A DNA stretch of 64,000 nucleotides from the NCBI GenBank assembly GCA_900546845.1, contig UREK01000011.1, positions 1 through 64,000 on the forward strand, in the 5' to 3' direction. Below are positions 36,696 through 45,838 of the stretch, in pieces. The translations under genes were made by a program, and so were the position numbers. This DNA is from an uncultured Eubacteriales bacterium (GTDB lineage Bacteria > Bacillota > Clostridia > Christensenellales > CAG-138). The notes under the pieces were generated by a model that ran no database searches, was not told the DNA's origin, and was given only the letters and a program-made list of their open reading frames with translations. The first letter of the stretch is position 1. Each line of letters begins with the position of its first letter.

Positions 36696-37753
36696 GCAAA
36701 TTCTCCGTTAAAGACATATTTTCCAGCAAGTTGGAGGAAAGCCTGCTGGAAGACCTGAAACTCGCCGCCGAGCAAAGAGATGATCTCTCCGCAGAGGAAA
36801 TTGCGCAGCTACCGCCTGAGAAATTTCAGCGCGCTCCATATAGCGAAAGCAACGCAGAGAAAACGGGGTATTCCAATTATTCTTATTGGCGCAGCACATT
36901 CCAAATGTTCCGCAAAAATAAGCTTGCTGTGGCGCTGCTCATCATAATTGCCGTTATGCTCGTTTTTGCGTTCGTTCAGCCCTACATCCCTGGGCAAAAG
37001 GATGCCGTATTGATCAACAATTTCCCCGAAGGCCATCCTTCTGCAGGCCTGCCGGCCAGCAATCAGAAGCCAAGCGCAGAATACTGGTTTGGGACGAACT
37101 CTATTGGGCAGGATCTTTGGTCAAACATATGGAGCGGTACCCGCACTTCGCTTATAATCGGGTTTTCCGTAGCTTTTCTTGAAGCAATTATTGGAACGGT
37201 TGCCGGCGTGCTTTGGGGATATGTCCGGAAGCTGGACTTCCTGTTCACGGAAATTTACAATATTATAAGCAACATTCCGACAACTATCATCCTGATCCTT
37301 GCAACCTATGTGATGCAGCCCGGCATTCTTACAATGATTATCGCAATGACGATAACGGGTTGGATTGGACTTGCACGTTTCGTGCGCAACCAGGTGCTCA
37401 TCATTCGTGATCGGGACTTCAATCTTGCTTCCCGCTGCCTGGGAACCCCAACAAGCCGCGTGATCGTCAAAAACCTGCTTCCGCAGATGATTTCCGTTAT
37501 CATGCTGCGTATGGCGCTTTCAATTCCCGGCGCAATTGGATGGGAGGTATTCCTGACTTATATCGGTCTTGGCCTCTCGATCGAGACGCCGTCCTTAGGC
37601 AACCTTGTAAATACCGGCCGCGCGCTCATGGCGGCGCAAAACCTGCAATATCAACTTATTTTCCCGGCGATCGTGCTCTCCATCATCACGATTTGCTTCT
37701 ATCTGGTCGGGAACGCGTTTTCCGATGCAGCGGATCCGAAGAACCATGTGTAA
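36692..37753 (+). CDS. Peptide ABC transporter permease, DppC/OppC type
   Basis: 353 aa. A long cytoplasmic N-terminal part (about 1-75, acidic and helical) precedes the OppC-type core: FRKNKLAVALLIIIAVMLVFAF, YWFGTNSIGQDLWSNIWSGTRTSL and the coupling loop DFNLASRCLGTPTSRVIVKNLLPQ. The acidic extension is longer than in most OppC proteins. The start overlaps the preceding permease (ATGA), and the ATPase gene follows 13 bp later. Confidence 0.94.
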   Translation: MSKFSVKDIFSSKLEESLLEDLKLAAEQRDDLSAEEIAQLPPEKFQRAPYSESNAEKTGYSNYSYWRSTFQMFRKNKLAVALLIIIAVMLVFAFVQPYIPGQKDAVLINNFPEGHPSAGLPASNQKPSAEYWFGTNSIGQDLWSNIWSGTRTSLIIGFSVAFLEAIIGTVAGVLWGYVRKLDFLFTEIYNIISNIPTTIILILATYVMQPGILTMIIAMTITGWIGLARFVRNQVLIIRDRDFNLASRCLGTPTSRVIVKNLLPQMISVIMLRMALSIPGAIGWEVFLTYIGLGLSIETPSLGNLVNTGRALMAAQNLQYQLIFPAIVLSIITICFYLVGNAFSDAADPKNHV

Positions 37754-37766
37754 GGAGGCGGGGGAT

Positions 37767-39845
37767 ATGAATAATGAAGTGATTCTTTCTGTCCGAGATC
37801 TTCATGTTAAATTCAGCCTGCGCGGGCAGCAGCTGCATGCATTGCGCGGCATATCATTGGATTTTTACAAAGGCGAGAGCCTTGCCATTGTTGGAGAATC
37901 CGGCTCCGGAAAAAGCGTTTTTGTTAAAAACTTCAACGGATTGCTTGATAAAAACGGTTGGATCGACAGCGGGCACATTTATTACCTGCCCAAGGATGCG
38001 GAAGCGGCATGCTGTACTGCCCGCCCCGGGGAAGAGATGCTTGCCGGCCAGTATACCTGGGATCTTGCGGCCTTAAAGACGGATGCAGAATGGGGAAGCA
38101 TCCGCGGCAAGGAGATCGCAATGGTTATGCAGGATCCCATGACCTCATTGAATCCGTTGAAAACCGTAGGCTGGCAGATTGAAGAAGCGCTGCATCTGCA
38201 TCAGCATCTATATGGAGAGGCGGCACATAAAAAAACAATCGAGATATTGGACGACGTTGGAATTTTGGACCCGGAGCGCCGCTACAAACAGTATCCGCAT
38301 GAATTTTCAGGCGGCATGCGGCAGCGCGCCGTCATTGCTATTGCGATTGCGTGCAATCCGCGCATCCTGATCTGCGATGAGCCTACCACTGCGCTCGACG
38401 TCACGATACAGGCGCAGATTCTCAACCTCATCAAAAAGATGAAGGAAAAATATCAGCTTACAACGATTTATATTACCCATGATCTTGGCGTTGTCGCAAA
38501 CGTTGCGGACCGGATTGCGGTGCTATATGCTGGCGACATTGTGGAAGTCGGAACCAGCAGGGAAGTATTTTACAATCCGCAGCACCCCTATACATGGGCG
38601 CTGCTCAGCTCTTTGCCGCAGCTTGGCGTGAAGGGGGAGCCGTTGTATTCGATCAAGGGAACGCCGCCTAATTTGTTCCAAACCATTCGAGGAGATGCGT
38701 TTGCTCCGCGAAACCCCTATGCGTTGGAGGTCGACTTCGAGCACCGCCCGCCTTATTTTGAGGTGAGCCCAACCCACAAAGCGAGAACTTGGCTGCTTGA
38801 CCCCAGAGCTCCGAAAATCGATCCGCCAGCGCAGATCAAACACATCCGGAGCGCGCGCAAGCCAGCGCAAGGCGCGGGGAAGGAAAACGTAAAAAGAACC
38901 GGCGAACCCCTGCTCAGCGTGCGCAATATGGAGGTTGCCTTTGGAAACAAGCGTAAAGCTTTCGTTGCCGTCAAAGGGGTTTCCTTTGATATTTTCCGGG
39001 GCGAGACATTTGGCCTTGTTGGGGAATCCGGCTCCGGAAAAACTACGATTGGGCGTGCGATCATTCGCATTAACCCAATGACTGCGGGCGAGGTCCTGTT
39101 TCATGGAAAGCGGATCAGCGGCAAGATCCCGCCCGAGTTGGATCGGCTTGTGACGCAGAAGATACAAATGATCTTCCAGGATCCGATGGCGTCACTCAAC
39201 GAACGCGCGAAGGTGGATTACATTGTTTCAGAAGGCCTTATGAACGTTCATCGGAAAATGCAGCCCGATGAACGGCAGGGAAAAGTAGCCAAAGCGTTGG
39301 CCGATGTGGGGCTCCTCCCTGAATTTGCCGCCCGTTTTCCGCACGAATTTTCCGGTGGGCAAAGGCAGCGTATCGGCATTGCCCGCAGCTTAATTATGGA
39401 GCCGGAGTTTATCATTGCAGATGAACCCATTTCTGCGCTGGATGTTTCGATTCGCGCGCAGGTGCTCAACCTGCTCAGCGAGTTACAGAAGGAGCACGGC
39501 TTGACCTATCTGTTTATCGCGCACGATCTGAGCGTAATGCGCTTCATCTGCGACCGCATTGCAGTGATCCACAAAGGCGTTATCGTTGAACTGGCGGATA
39601 CGGAAAAGTTATTTGAACACCCGCTGCATCCATATACGCGTTCTCTGCTTTCGGCAATCCCGATGCCGGACCCGGATGCGGAGAAAAACAAAATCCTTGA
39701 AATTTACGATCCTTCGATCCATAATTATGCAGTAGACAAACCTTGCTGGACGGAAATAGAGGATGGCCATTATATCATGGCAAATGGCGAGGAACTGCAA
39801 GAATATCGGGAAATGCTGGAAGAGCGCCCGTTTGGCCAAAATTGA
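37767..39845 (+). CDS. Peptide ABC transporter ATPase, fused DppD-DppF type
   Basis: 692 aa with two complete nucleotide-binding domains. Domain 1 has Walker A GESGSGKS at 43-50, signature FSGGMRQR and Walker B ILICDEPTTALD. Domain 2 has GESGSGKT at 419-426, signature FSGGQRQR and FIIADEPISALD. Both carry the oligopeptide C-terminal extension with ...HPYT.ALLSxxP. Most dipeptide systems encode these as two genes, so this is a gene fusion. AAGGAGG lies 8-14 nt before ATG 37767. Confidence 0.95.
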   Translation: MNNEVILSVRDLHVKFSLRGQQLHALRGISLDFYKGESLAIVGESGSGKSVFVKNFNGLLDKNGWIDSGHIYYLPKDAEAACCTARPGEEMLAGQYTWDLAALKTDAEWGSIRGKEIAMVMQDPMTSLNPLKTVGWQIEEALHLHQHLYGEAAHKKTIEILDDVGILDPERRYKQYPHEFSGGMRQRAVIAIAIACNPRILICDEPTTALDVTIQAQILNLIKKMKEKYQLTTIYITHDLGVVANVADRIAVLYAGDIVEVGTSREVFYNPQHPYTWALLSSLPQLGVKGEPLYSIKGTPPNLFQTIRGDAFAPRNPYALEVDFEHRPPYFEVSPTHKARTWLLDPRAPKIDPPAQIKHIRSARKPAQGAGKENVKRTGEPLLSVRNMEVAFGNKRKAFVAVKGVSFDIFRGETFGLVGESGSGKTTIGRAIIRINPMTAGEVLFHGKRISGKIPPELDRLVTQKIQMIFQDPMASLNERAKVDYIVSEGLMNVHRKMQPDERQGKVAKALADVGLLPEFAARFPHEFSGGQRQRIGIARSLIMEPEFIIADEPISALDVSIRAQVLNLLSELQKEHGLTYLFIAHDLSVMRFICDRIAVIHKGVIVELADTEKLFEHPLHPYTRSLLSAIPMPDPDAEKNKILEIYDPSIHNYAVDKPCWTEIEDGHYIMANGEELQEYREMLEERPFGQN

Positions 39846-39879
39846 AGCACAAAAAATAAAACGGAGGAGCTTGCCGGAA

Positions 39880-40905
39880 ATGATGCAATACATAATTGAT
39901 GCGTTCTGTGAACTTGTGGCGATCCCCAGCCCCAGCGGGTATACGGAAGCGGCTACCGCCTATGTCGTGGACGAGTTTAAACGGCTTGGGTATACGCCCC
40001 AGACGACCCAAAAAGGATGTACTCTGGTGGATTTAGGCGGCGAAGGCAGCCCGCTTGTGCTTGCCGCCCATATTGATACGCTCGGCGCGATGGTATCGGA
40101 GGTGAAGGCAAACGGGCGCCTCCGAATTTCCCGCATCGGCGGTCTGATTGCGGGGAGCGTAGATGGCGAGAACTGCATTGTTTTTCCGAGGTTTGCGGAG
40201 AAGGGCGTCAGCGGATGCTGCCAGATGAAAAACCCGTCTTCCCACGTGAACACAAAACTTGCCGAAACGCTGCGTGACTTTGATACGCTTGAAATCGTTT
40301 TGGATGAATTGGTAAACACCAAAGAGGATGTAAACGCCCTTGGCATTTTCCCAGGGGATTACGTTTGCTTCGACCCCCGTGTGAAGGTCACGGAGAGCGG
40401 CTTCATCAAAAGCAGGTTCCTGGATGACAAGATCGGGCTTGCAATTTTCCTCGCGCTTGCAAAAAGCATCCGGGAAGGAGAGACTAAGCTGTCACGAAAA
40501 GTCTACCTTTTCATTTCAAACTACGAAGAGGTGGGCCATGGCGCACGCGCCGGAATTCCGCAGGATGCGGTTGACATCATCGCAGTTGACATGGGGTGCG
40601 TCGGGGAAGGATTGACAGGAACTGAGACGCAGGTGTGTATTTGCGCGAAGGATGTTGTGGGCCCATCGGATTATTCGCTCACGAGCGAGCTGATCCGCTG
40701 TGCACAAAAAAATGGGATCGACTATGCGGTCGATGTATACACGAATTATTCTTCGGATGCAGATGCAGCGCTCAGAGCGGGGAACGATCTCCGCCACTGC
40801 GTAATGGGGATGGGCGTATATGCGTCCCATGGCTATGAGCGCACACATGTGCGTGGCATATGCAATACGTTTGAACTCATAAAAGCATACGTCAGCGGAA
40901 AGTAA
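39880..40905 (+). CDS. M42 family (glutamyl/lysyl) aminopeptidase
   Basis: 341 aa. The metal-binding residues are visible in AHIDTLG (His64, Asp66), FLDDKIG, NYEEVGHGA, VDMGC and ASHGYERTH. The M42 enzymes form large tetrahedral shells that trim short peptides from the N-terminus. The location after a peptide transporter suggests it digests imported peptides. CGGAGGAG precedes the start; ATG 39883 is an equal choice. Confidence 0.9.
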   Translation: MMQYIIDAFCELVAIPSPSGYTEAATAYVVDEFKRLGYTPQTTQKGCTLVDLGGEGSPLVLAAHIDTLGAMVSEVKANGRLRISRIGGLIAGSVDGENCIVFPRFAEKGVSGCCQMKNPSSHVNTKLAETLRDFDTLEIVLDELVNTKEDVNALGIFPGDYVCFDPRVKVTESGFIKSRFLDDKIGLAIFLALAKSIREGETKLSRKVYLFISNYEEVGHGARAGIPQDAVDIIAVDMGCVGEGLTGTETQVCICAKDVVGPSDYSLTSELIRCAQKNGIDYAVDVYTNYSSDADAALRAGNDLRHCVMGMGVYASHGYERTHVRGICNTFELIKAYVSGK

Positions 40906-40943
40906 GCGCAAGTTTGTGCTTTTTGAAAGGAGTGGCAGTATTT

Positions 40944-42140
40944 ATGAAAGGCAAAACGGAACTGTGGAAGGAATGCGAGCCCTTGCAGGAAAGCATTCTG
41001 GAAAAACGCCGTGCACTGCACCGGATTCCGGAAGTCGGGACGCATTTGCCTAAAACAGCCGCCTATGTGGCATCAGCATTGGAAGCGCTGGGGATCCCTT
41101 ACATATGTTCTCAAACCGACAGCGGGCTTCTTGCATACATAAACGGCGCGAAGCCTGGCAAATGTATCGCTTTTCGTGCGGATATGGATGCGCTTCCCAT
41201 TCATGAGGCCACAGGGGCAGACTATGCTTCGCTGCACGATGGCTGCATGCACGCCTGCGGGCACGATGCGCACACGGCTATGCTTCTTGGCGCAGCCGAG
41301 GTTCTGCAAAAACGGCGGGAAACACTGAAAGGGAGCGTCCGCCTTATTTTCCAAACGGCGGAAGAGACGGCAAAAGGCGCGCTTTCTGCTTTGCACAACG
41401 GCTGGCTGGATGGTGTGGATGCTGTGTTTGGAATGCACATTGGCACGCTGATAGACAAAACTGCTCCGGCCGGGACCATATTTGCGCCGGAAGGATGCTG
41501 CATGGCCTCGTTTGATAAGTTCCGGATTCAGGTGCAGGGGATCGGCTGCCATGGTTCAGCGCCGGAAAGGGGAATTGATCCTATTAATATCGCAGCGCAT
41601 ATTGTTCTGGCGTTAGAGGCGATCAACGCAAGGGAGTTCAATGCATGTACCCCTGTTGTCGTAACGATCGGAAGTGTGCATGGCGGAAGCCAGTACAACA
41701 TTATACCCGATTCGGTTATCCTTGAAGGGACGATCCGCTGCCTGGACGACTCCGTGCGAAGAACGGTTGCGCGGCGAGTCTGCGAGATCGCTGGCGCTAC
41801 AGCGGCCGTATTTGGCGGCAGTGCTGCGAGCGAAATCGAATGGGGCGCTCCACCGGTTGTAAACGATGCGGGCATGGCCAAACTTGCCGCAAACGCCGCA
41901 AAAGCTGTAGCCGGGGAGGAAAAGGTAATCACGTCGCTTGCAGCGCCCAACATGGGGGGCGAGGATTTTGCCTACTATCTACAGGAAGTTCCGGGCGCTT
42001 ATTTGTTCCTAAGCTCTGCAAACGAACGCAAGAAAACGGACGTTGCGCATCACAACCCCAAATTTGAAATTGATGAGGATGTTCTGTGGAAGGGATCCGC
42101 TTTGTTTGTCGCCATTGCGGAACTGTTTTTAAATGAATAA
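40944..42140 (+). CDS. M20 family amidohydrolase/aminoacylase
   Basis: 398 aa. It has FRADMDALP, CMHACGHDAHTAMLLG, FQTAEETAKGA, FGMHIGT and NMGGEDFAYYLQEVPGAYLFL, the set seen in hippurate hydrolase, IAA-amino acid hydrolase and N-acetyl-diaminopimelate deacetylase relatives. It removes an acyl group from the alpha-nitrogen of an amino acid or dipeptide. With the D-aminoacylase across the control region, it may handle the L-form of the same acylated product. AAGGAG lies about 11 nt before ATG 40944. Confidence 0.9.
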   Translation: MKGKTELWKECEPLQESILEKRRALHRIPEVGTHLPKTAAYVASALEALGIPYICSQTDSGLLAYINGAKPGKCIAFRADMDALPIHEATGADYASLHDGCMHACGHDAHTAMLLGAAEVLQKRRETLKGSVRLIFQTAEETAKGALSALHNGWLDGVDAVFGMHIGTLIDKTAPAGTIFAPEGCCMASFDKFRIQVQGIGCHGSAPERGIDPINIAAHIVLALEAINAREFNACTPVVVTIGSVHGGSQYNIIPDSVILEGTIRCLDDSVRRTVARRVCEIAGATAAVFGGSAASEIEWGAPPVVNDAGMAKLAANAAKAVAGEEKVITSLAAPNMGGEDFAYYLQEVPGAYLFLSSANERKKTDVAHHNPKFEIDEDVLWKGSALFVAIAELFLNE

Positions 42141-42281
42141 AACAGGAAGAAGCCGATTGGCCGCATACCGGGCGGTGGAAGCGGAATCCGAAACAGGTCA
42201 TTGAAGTGGCGGGGTACTCGTTTGCCGTTGAACCAACCGCGGCGGAATTCCTTGCAGCCCTACATGGCTGTTTGGCGTGGC

Positions 42282-42425
42282 ATGCTGAGGGTAAAACATG
42301 ATTGGAACAACTGGTGGTGGATCATCATCCTGATCCTGCTCGCGGGCGGCTTCAGCAATGGCTGTGGCTGCGATAACGACTGCGGCTGCGGGCCGGTCAA
42401 CAACAACTGCGGCTGCGGTTGCTAA
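42282..42425 (+). CDS. Small Trp/Cys-rich membrane protein, copy 2, start uncertain
   Basis: The core NNWWWIIILILLAGGFSNGCGCDNDCGCG matches copy 1 at 26466, and nearly all DNA differences are at third codon positions, so both copies have been kept as protein. Here the tail ends VNNNCGCGC. The best-placed start, ATG 42298 behind GAGGG, is out of frame by one base; the in-frame ATG 42282 has no good Shine-Dalgarno. Either one base has been lost next to the start codon, or initiation is at 42282. Predicted single membrane helix, function unknown. Confidence 0.6.
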   Translation: MLRVKHDWNNWWWIIILILLAGGFSNGCGCDNDCGCGPVNNNCGCGC

Positions 42426-42454
42426 AAAATTGGCATGCTTGTCTGAGCAAGTCG

Positions 42455-42484
42455 GCGCGGCACGGAAATTTCTCCGTGCCGCGC
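42455..42484 (+). terminator. Strong hairpin after small protein copy 2
   Basis: A 12-bp perfect stem (42455-42466 with 42473-42484), 6-nt loop. The flanking sequence GCTCTAGTTGC has only a poor T-run, so efficient termination is not certain. Confidence 0.5.
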
Positions 42485-42621
42485 GCTCTAGTTGCAATAG
42501 ACAGCTCCAATCAATTATGGCGCGAACAAGGTTCAAAGGTGAAGAAGCGTTAGCATGCAGGGGCCCCGGAGCGCCTGCGGCAGAATGTTCAATTAAGTAT
42601 TTATGCGCCGCGAAGCGGAGG

Positions 42622-42679
42622 CTTTTAGGCTGTCGACAAAGTGGCAGATGCCACTTTATCGAGGGATACACATCGCGCT
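42622..42679 (+). repeat. Dispersed palindromic intergenic repeat, copy B
   Basis: It matches the reverse strand of 1-58 at about 54 of 58 positions, including the GTGGCAGATGCCAC centre. One arm base differs, so the inverted repeat is imperfect here. It lies in a 398-bp gene-free stretch (42426-42823) together with several other hairpins. Confidence 0.75.
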
Positions 42680-42712
42680 TGCGCCCATGCGCGGCCAGCG
42701 CTCCGTGTAAGG

Positions 42713-42794
42713 AAAGCCTTGCGCCGCAAGGCTTTTCGCTCGCACCGCACAGGTCGCTGCTCGCGGTTGAAAGTCAAGGGCTGCGGCCCTTGAC
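42713..42794 (-). terminator. Two hairpins downstream of the BlaR1-like gene
   Basis: Stem 1 pairs 42713-42722 with 42726-42735; stem 2 pairs 42773-42781 with 42786-42794. On the - strand stem 2 is followed by TTTC. Either could end the blaI-blaR1-like transcript, and both may belong to the larger repeated element that includes copy B. Confidence 0.5.
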
Positions 42795-42823
42795 AATCCC
42801 GGAGAGATTTTTTGGACCCGCTT

Positions 42824-45800
42824 TTATTCCTGCTCCCAAGGCGTGCGCACAATGGCCCGCACCGAAAAGCCGAAACGGGATTCCGCATTTCGCCGGACGA
42901 TCAGCTCGCCCGTGCGCTCCGTCGGGTCATCCCATTCACCCTCCGGGCCCGTCGGATTGCAGTTGATCACATAACGCACATAGTATTCTCCATCCGTAAG
43001 CGGCGCGATTTCCTCAAACCGCTCAAACCACATCCAATAATCCCCAAACGTTTGGAAGTACGTGCTGTCCTCATAGAAAAATGAGGAATCGTCATAATCC
43101 GCCGCTGCGTTCCCCGGCAGGCTGCGGCCGAATATGCTCCGGGTAAGGGCTTCCGCCTCCGCCGGTTCCAGCACGACGGCGTTATTCCCGCTTAAATCTT
43201 CCGATTGCAGCACTGTGCCGAAGGCCGGCAAGCGCCCGCCCTCCGGTTCCCAATAGCGCTCTTCGTGATGCGCATCCCAACAATATACATAGAACGCACG
43301 CGTTACATGGGTTTCCATAGCAAGCGGCTGCTCCGGCACGAGCGGCTCGCAAGTGGAAACGTAGTAGGCAAGCTCCGAAAGTGCCGCCTGCTCCTTTGCC
43401 GTGAGCGTTGCGCCTTCCCCCGCGTGCGCGGCGCGGTACTGCGCGAGCCAATCCATGCGGGAGGCTGCACCGCCCCAATAATCCGGCGCGCTGCCCGGCT
43501 CCGTTTCCAAGGCCGTGAACGCGATCTGCCCGCCCGAAAGCGAGATCGTGCCCAGCCGTTGCCCCGTGGGCGCAAGGTCAAAGTTGACGAAGTTTTCCTG
43601 CGCATGGAACTGCGCGGCATAGACATGGATTCCCCCATATTCGCCCAGCGTACCTTCCGTATCCCAGCGCAGCACCAGCTCCGCCGCTTTCTCGGGAAGG
43701 AAGTAGGAATAATCGAAAAGCACCGCTTCTTTTTTTACCGGGTCGAAATATCCAACCTGCGCCCGGTGTATACCGGAACCCCAGGAGCAGGTGAAATACA
43801 GCTCGTTTTTTCCATCCCGGTTCAGATCCGCGACCATCGCGTCCGTGAAGCCGTAGCCGCCGAACCAAGCGCCCAGCGGATAGATTTCGCCCGCGTACAG
43901 CAGGTAGGACGCACAGGACTTATCAAATTTGAAAATCTGGAATTCGTTCTCGGCCGATACGACATGCGCGGGCGTGACGTTGTAGCAAACGTCGTTTTCA
44001 TATCCCGTGTCCGTTGCCTCGCTGCCCGCAGCCGCGAGAAATTCTGCGACGCCCTCCTCCGAAGGACGGACGAGCGTCTCCCATGCCCAGCTTTGCGGGA
44101 CCGCGCCTTGGTAGACAAACCGGCGGCCGTGTGCGGCCACGCTCCCTGCCGCGTCCTGCTCCAGCCGGATCGCGCCGCCGTCAGGCTCAATGGTAAAATG
44201 ATAAGCCTCCTCGCCTACAAGCAGCACGAGCGCATCCTCCATGGAGCTCCAGGTTCCATACGGCCGGTAGCTCATGGCGATATGCAGGGTCCATTCAAAC
44301 GTGCCGTCCTCACGGAGATCCACCCAGGCTTCGCCATCCTCTGTGGCGTAGCGTCCCGGGCGCAGCAGCCGGTCCGCAAGCGGCAGGCCGGAATCGGCGG
44401 GCGTGACCGGGATCTGCTCCAGCCGGTAAAGGCTCCACATGTATTCTTCCCCCTTGCGGGCTCCGCCGTGCGTGCCCGTGCGCCCCAGCCAGACCTCGTC
44501 ATCCATTTTGTAAACGATGATCGAACTGCAGGGCCTGCATTGCAGGCGCGTTTCATATTTTGAAAGATCGGGGGCGCTGAATAGAAACAGCGCTGTGAAT
44601 TCTGCGTCGTCCACCTCCTGATACTGCCAGTTGACGCCGGCCTGATCCAGCAGAATCTCCTGCGTTTCCGCATCGCGGATGATGAGAGCATCCTCCTGGA
44701 ACTCGTAGGTTTTCGCCGGGATCCTCAAATCGGAACTCAGCGGCGACAGATATAGCTGATCCGCAATCCGGTAGGTCTCCGGCAGCACCGCACCCGGGTT
44801 TTCCGCAAGTGTATCCCCGTCGGCCTCCGGGCCCGCGTTCGTGCCGCAGGCCACCGCCATGAGGATGCAGAGCGCCGCCGCGAGCGCCGCCAGCCAGACC
44901 GCCGGTTTTTTGAAGGAAAGCGCGTTCTTGACGCGCCGCTTCACGCCCGTTTCCCCAAAGGCGAGCGGGCTTGCAGCCGCAAAGTGACGCCCCGTGCCGA
45001 GCGTGAGCAGGGACATGCTGTAATCCACCCGCCGCCCCTCAGGGAGCGCGCTGAGCACCGCCTCGTCGCAGCGCATCTCCATATCCGCGCACATGCAGAT
45101 GTATGCCGCCCATACGAGCGGGTTGAACCAATATACGGCGGTCAGCAGGAACGCGAGCGGCTTTACGATATGGTCGCCCCGGCGCAGATGGAACCGCTCA
45201 TGGGCGAGCACATGCGCCCGCTCCGCATCCGACAGCCGGAAAGGCAGGTAGATGTGCGGCCGGAAGAACCCGAGCACGAACGGCGAACGCACGCCGTCGC
45301 ATTCAAAAACGTCCGCCGTACCCGCCATGCGCACCGCGCCGCGCACCCGGCGGTGCAGTTTTGCAAGCGATATGGCGGCGTATACGAGCAGCGCAAAAAC
45401 TCCAAGCGCCCAGACGCAGGCGCCTACCGCCTGCCAAATTTGCAGCGGATTCACGCTCGCCGCCGGCGCCGGCGCGGGCAGGCTTTCGGAAATGACCGTA
45501 TTGAGCGGCGGGATGCCGACCGTGACGGAAGGCTCCCGCATCATCCCGATATTTCCCGGGATATAAACGAGCTCCGCGCCCTGCGTCGCCGCCGTCATAT
45601 CGAACACGCCGATGTTGAAGATGCTCAGGAGCGAGGATATGCTCACCGGGCAGAGCAGCCGGAACGCCACCACCGCCCAGAGCGCGTAGGAATAGCGTTT
45701 GGGCAGCCGCCGCAGCAGCAGACGCGCGAGCAGCACCGCAAGGATCACGTAGCTTGCGGTAATGCTCATGTTTAAAAGCTGTAAAAACGCTGGTTCCAAC

Positions 45801-45838
45801 CCGGCAACAAGGCCCTCCAGCCATGCGAGTGCGCTCAT
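42824..45838 (-). CDS. BlaR1/MecR1-like M56 membrane metallopeptidase with large outer domain
   Basis: 1004 aa. Membrane helices fill the first 320 residues, and the zinc motif HERFH is at 213-217 in a cytoplasm-facing loop with an acidic partner near Glu254. A last helix (about 312-331) leads to about 670 extracellular residues. These include a small beta-barrel-like part and an NRDGKNELYF calcium-loop-like motif. The beta-lactam-binding domain of true BlaR1 is not evident. BlaR1-type proteins respond to wall stress by proteolysis that inactivates the BlaI-type repressor. ATG 45838 overlaps the repressor stop (ATGA). Confidence 0.88.
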   Translation of the reverse strand: MSALAWLEGLVAGLEPAFLQLLNMSITASYVILAVLLARLLLRRLPKRYSYALWAVVAFRLLCPVSISSLLSIFNIGVFDMTAATQGAELVYIPGNIGMMREPSVTVGIPPLNTVISESLPAPAPAASVNPLQIWQAVGACVWALGVFALLVYAAISLAKLHRRVRGAVRMAGTADVFECDGVRSPFVLGFFRPHIYLPFRLSDAERAHVLAHERFHLRRGDHIVKPLAFLLTAVYWFNPLVWAAYICMCADMEMRCDEAVLSALPEGRRVDYSMSLLTLGTGRHFAAASPLAFGETGVKRRVKNALSFKKPAVWLAALAAALCILMAVACGTNAGPEADGDTLAENPGAVLPETYRIADQLYLSPLSSDLRIPAKTYEFQEDALIIRDAETQEILLDQAGVNWQYQEVDDAEFTALFLFSAPDLSKYETRLQCRPCSSIIVYKMDDEVWLGRTGTHGGARKGEEYMWSLYRLEQIPVTPADSGLPLADRLLRPGRYATEDGEAWVDLREDGTFEWTLHIAMSYRPYGTWSSMEDALVLLVGEEAYHFTIEPDGGAIRLEQDAAGSVAAHGRRFVYQGAVPQSWAWETLVRPSEEGVAEFLAAAGSEATDTGYENDVCYNVTPAHVVSAENEFQIFKFDKSCASYLLYAGEIYPLGAWFGGYGFTDAMVADLNRDGKNELYFTCSWGSGIHRAQVGYFDPVKKEAVLFDYSYFLPEKAAELVLRWDTEGTLGEYGGIHVYAAQFHAQENFVNFDLAPTGQRLGTISLSGGQIAFTALETEPGSAPDYWGGAASRMDWLAQYRAAHAGEGATLTAKEQAALSELAYYVSTCEPLVPEQPLAMETHVTRAFYVYCWDAHHEERYWEPEGGRLPAFGTVLQSEDLSGNNAVVLEPAEAEALTRSIFGRSLPGNAAADYDDSSFFYEDSTYFQTFGDYWMWFERFEEIAPLTDGEYYVRYVINCNPTGPEGEWDDPTERTGELIVRRNAESRFGFSVRAIVRTPWEQE

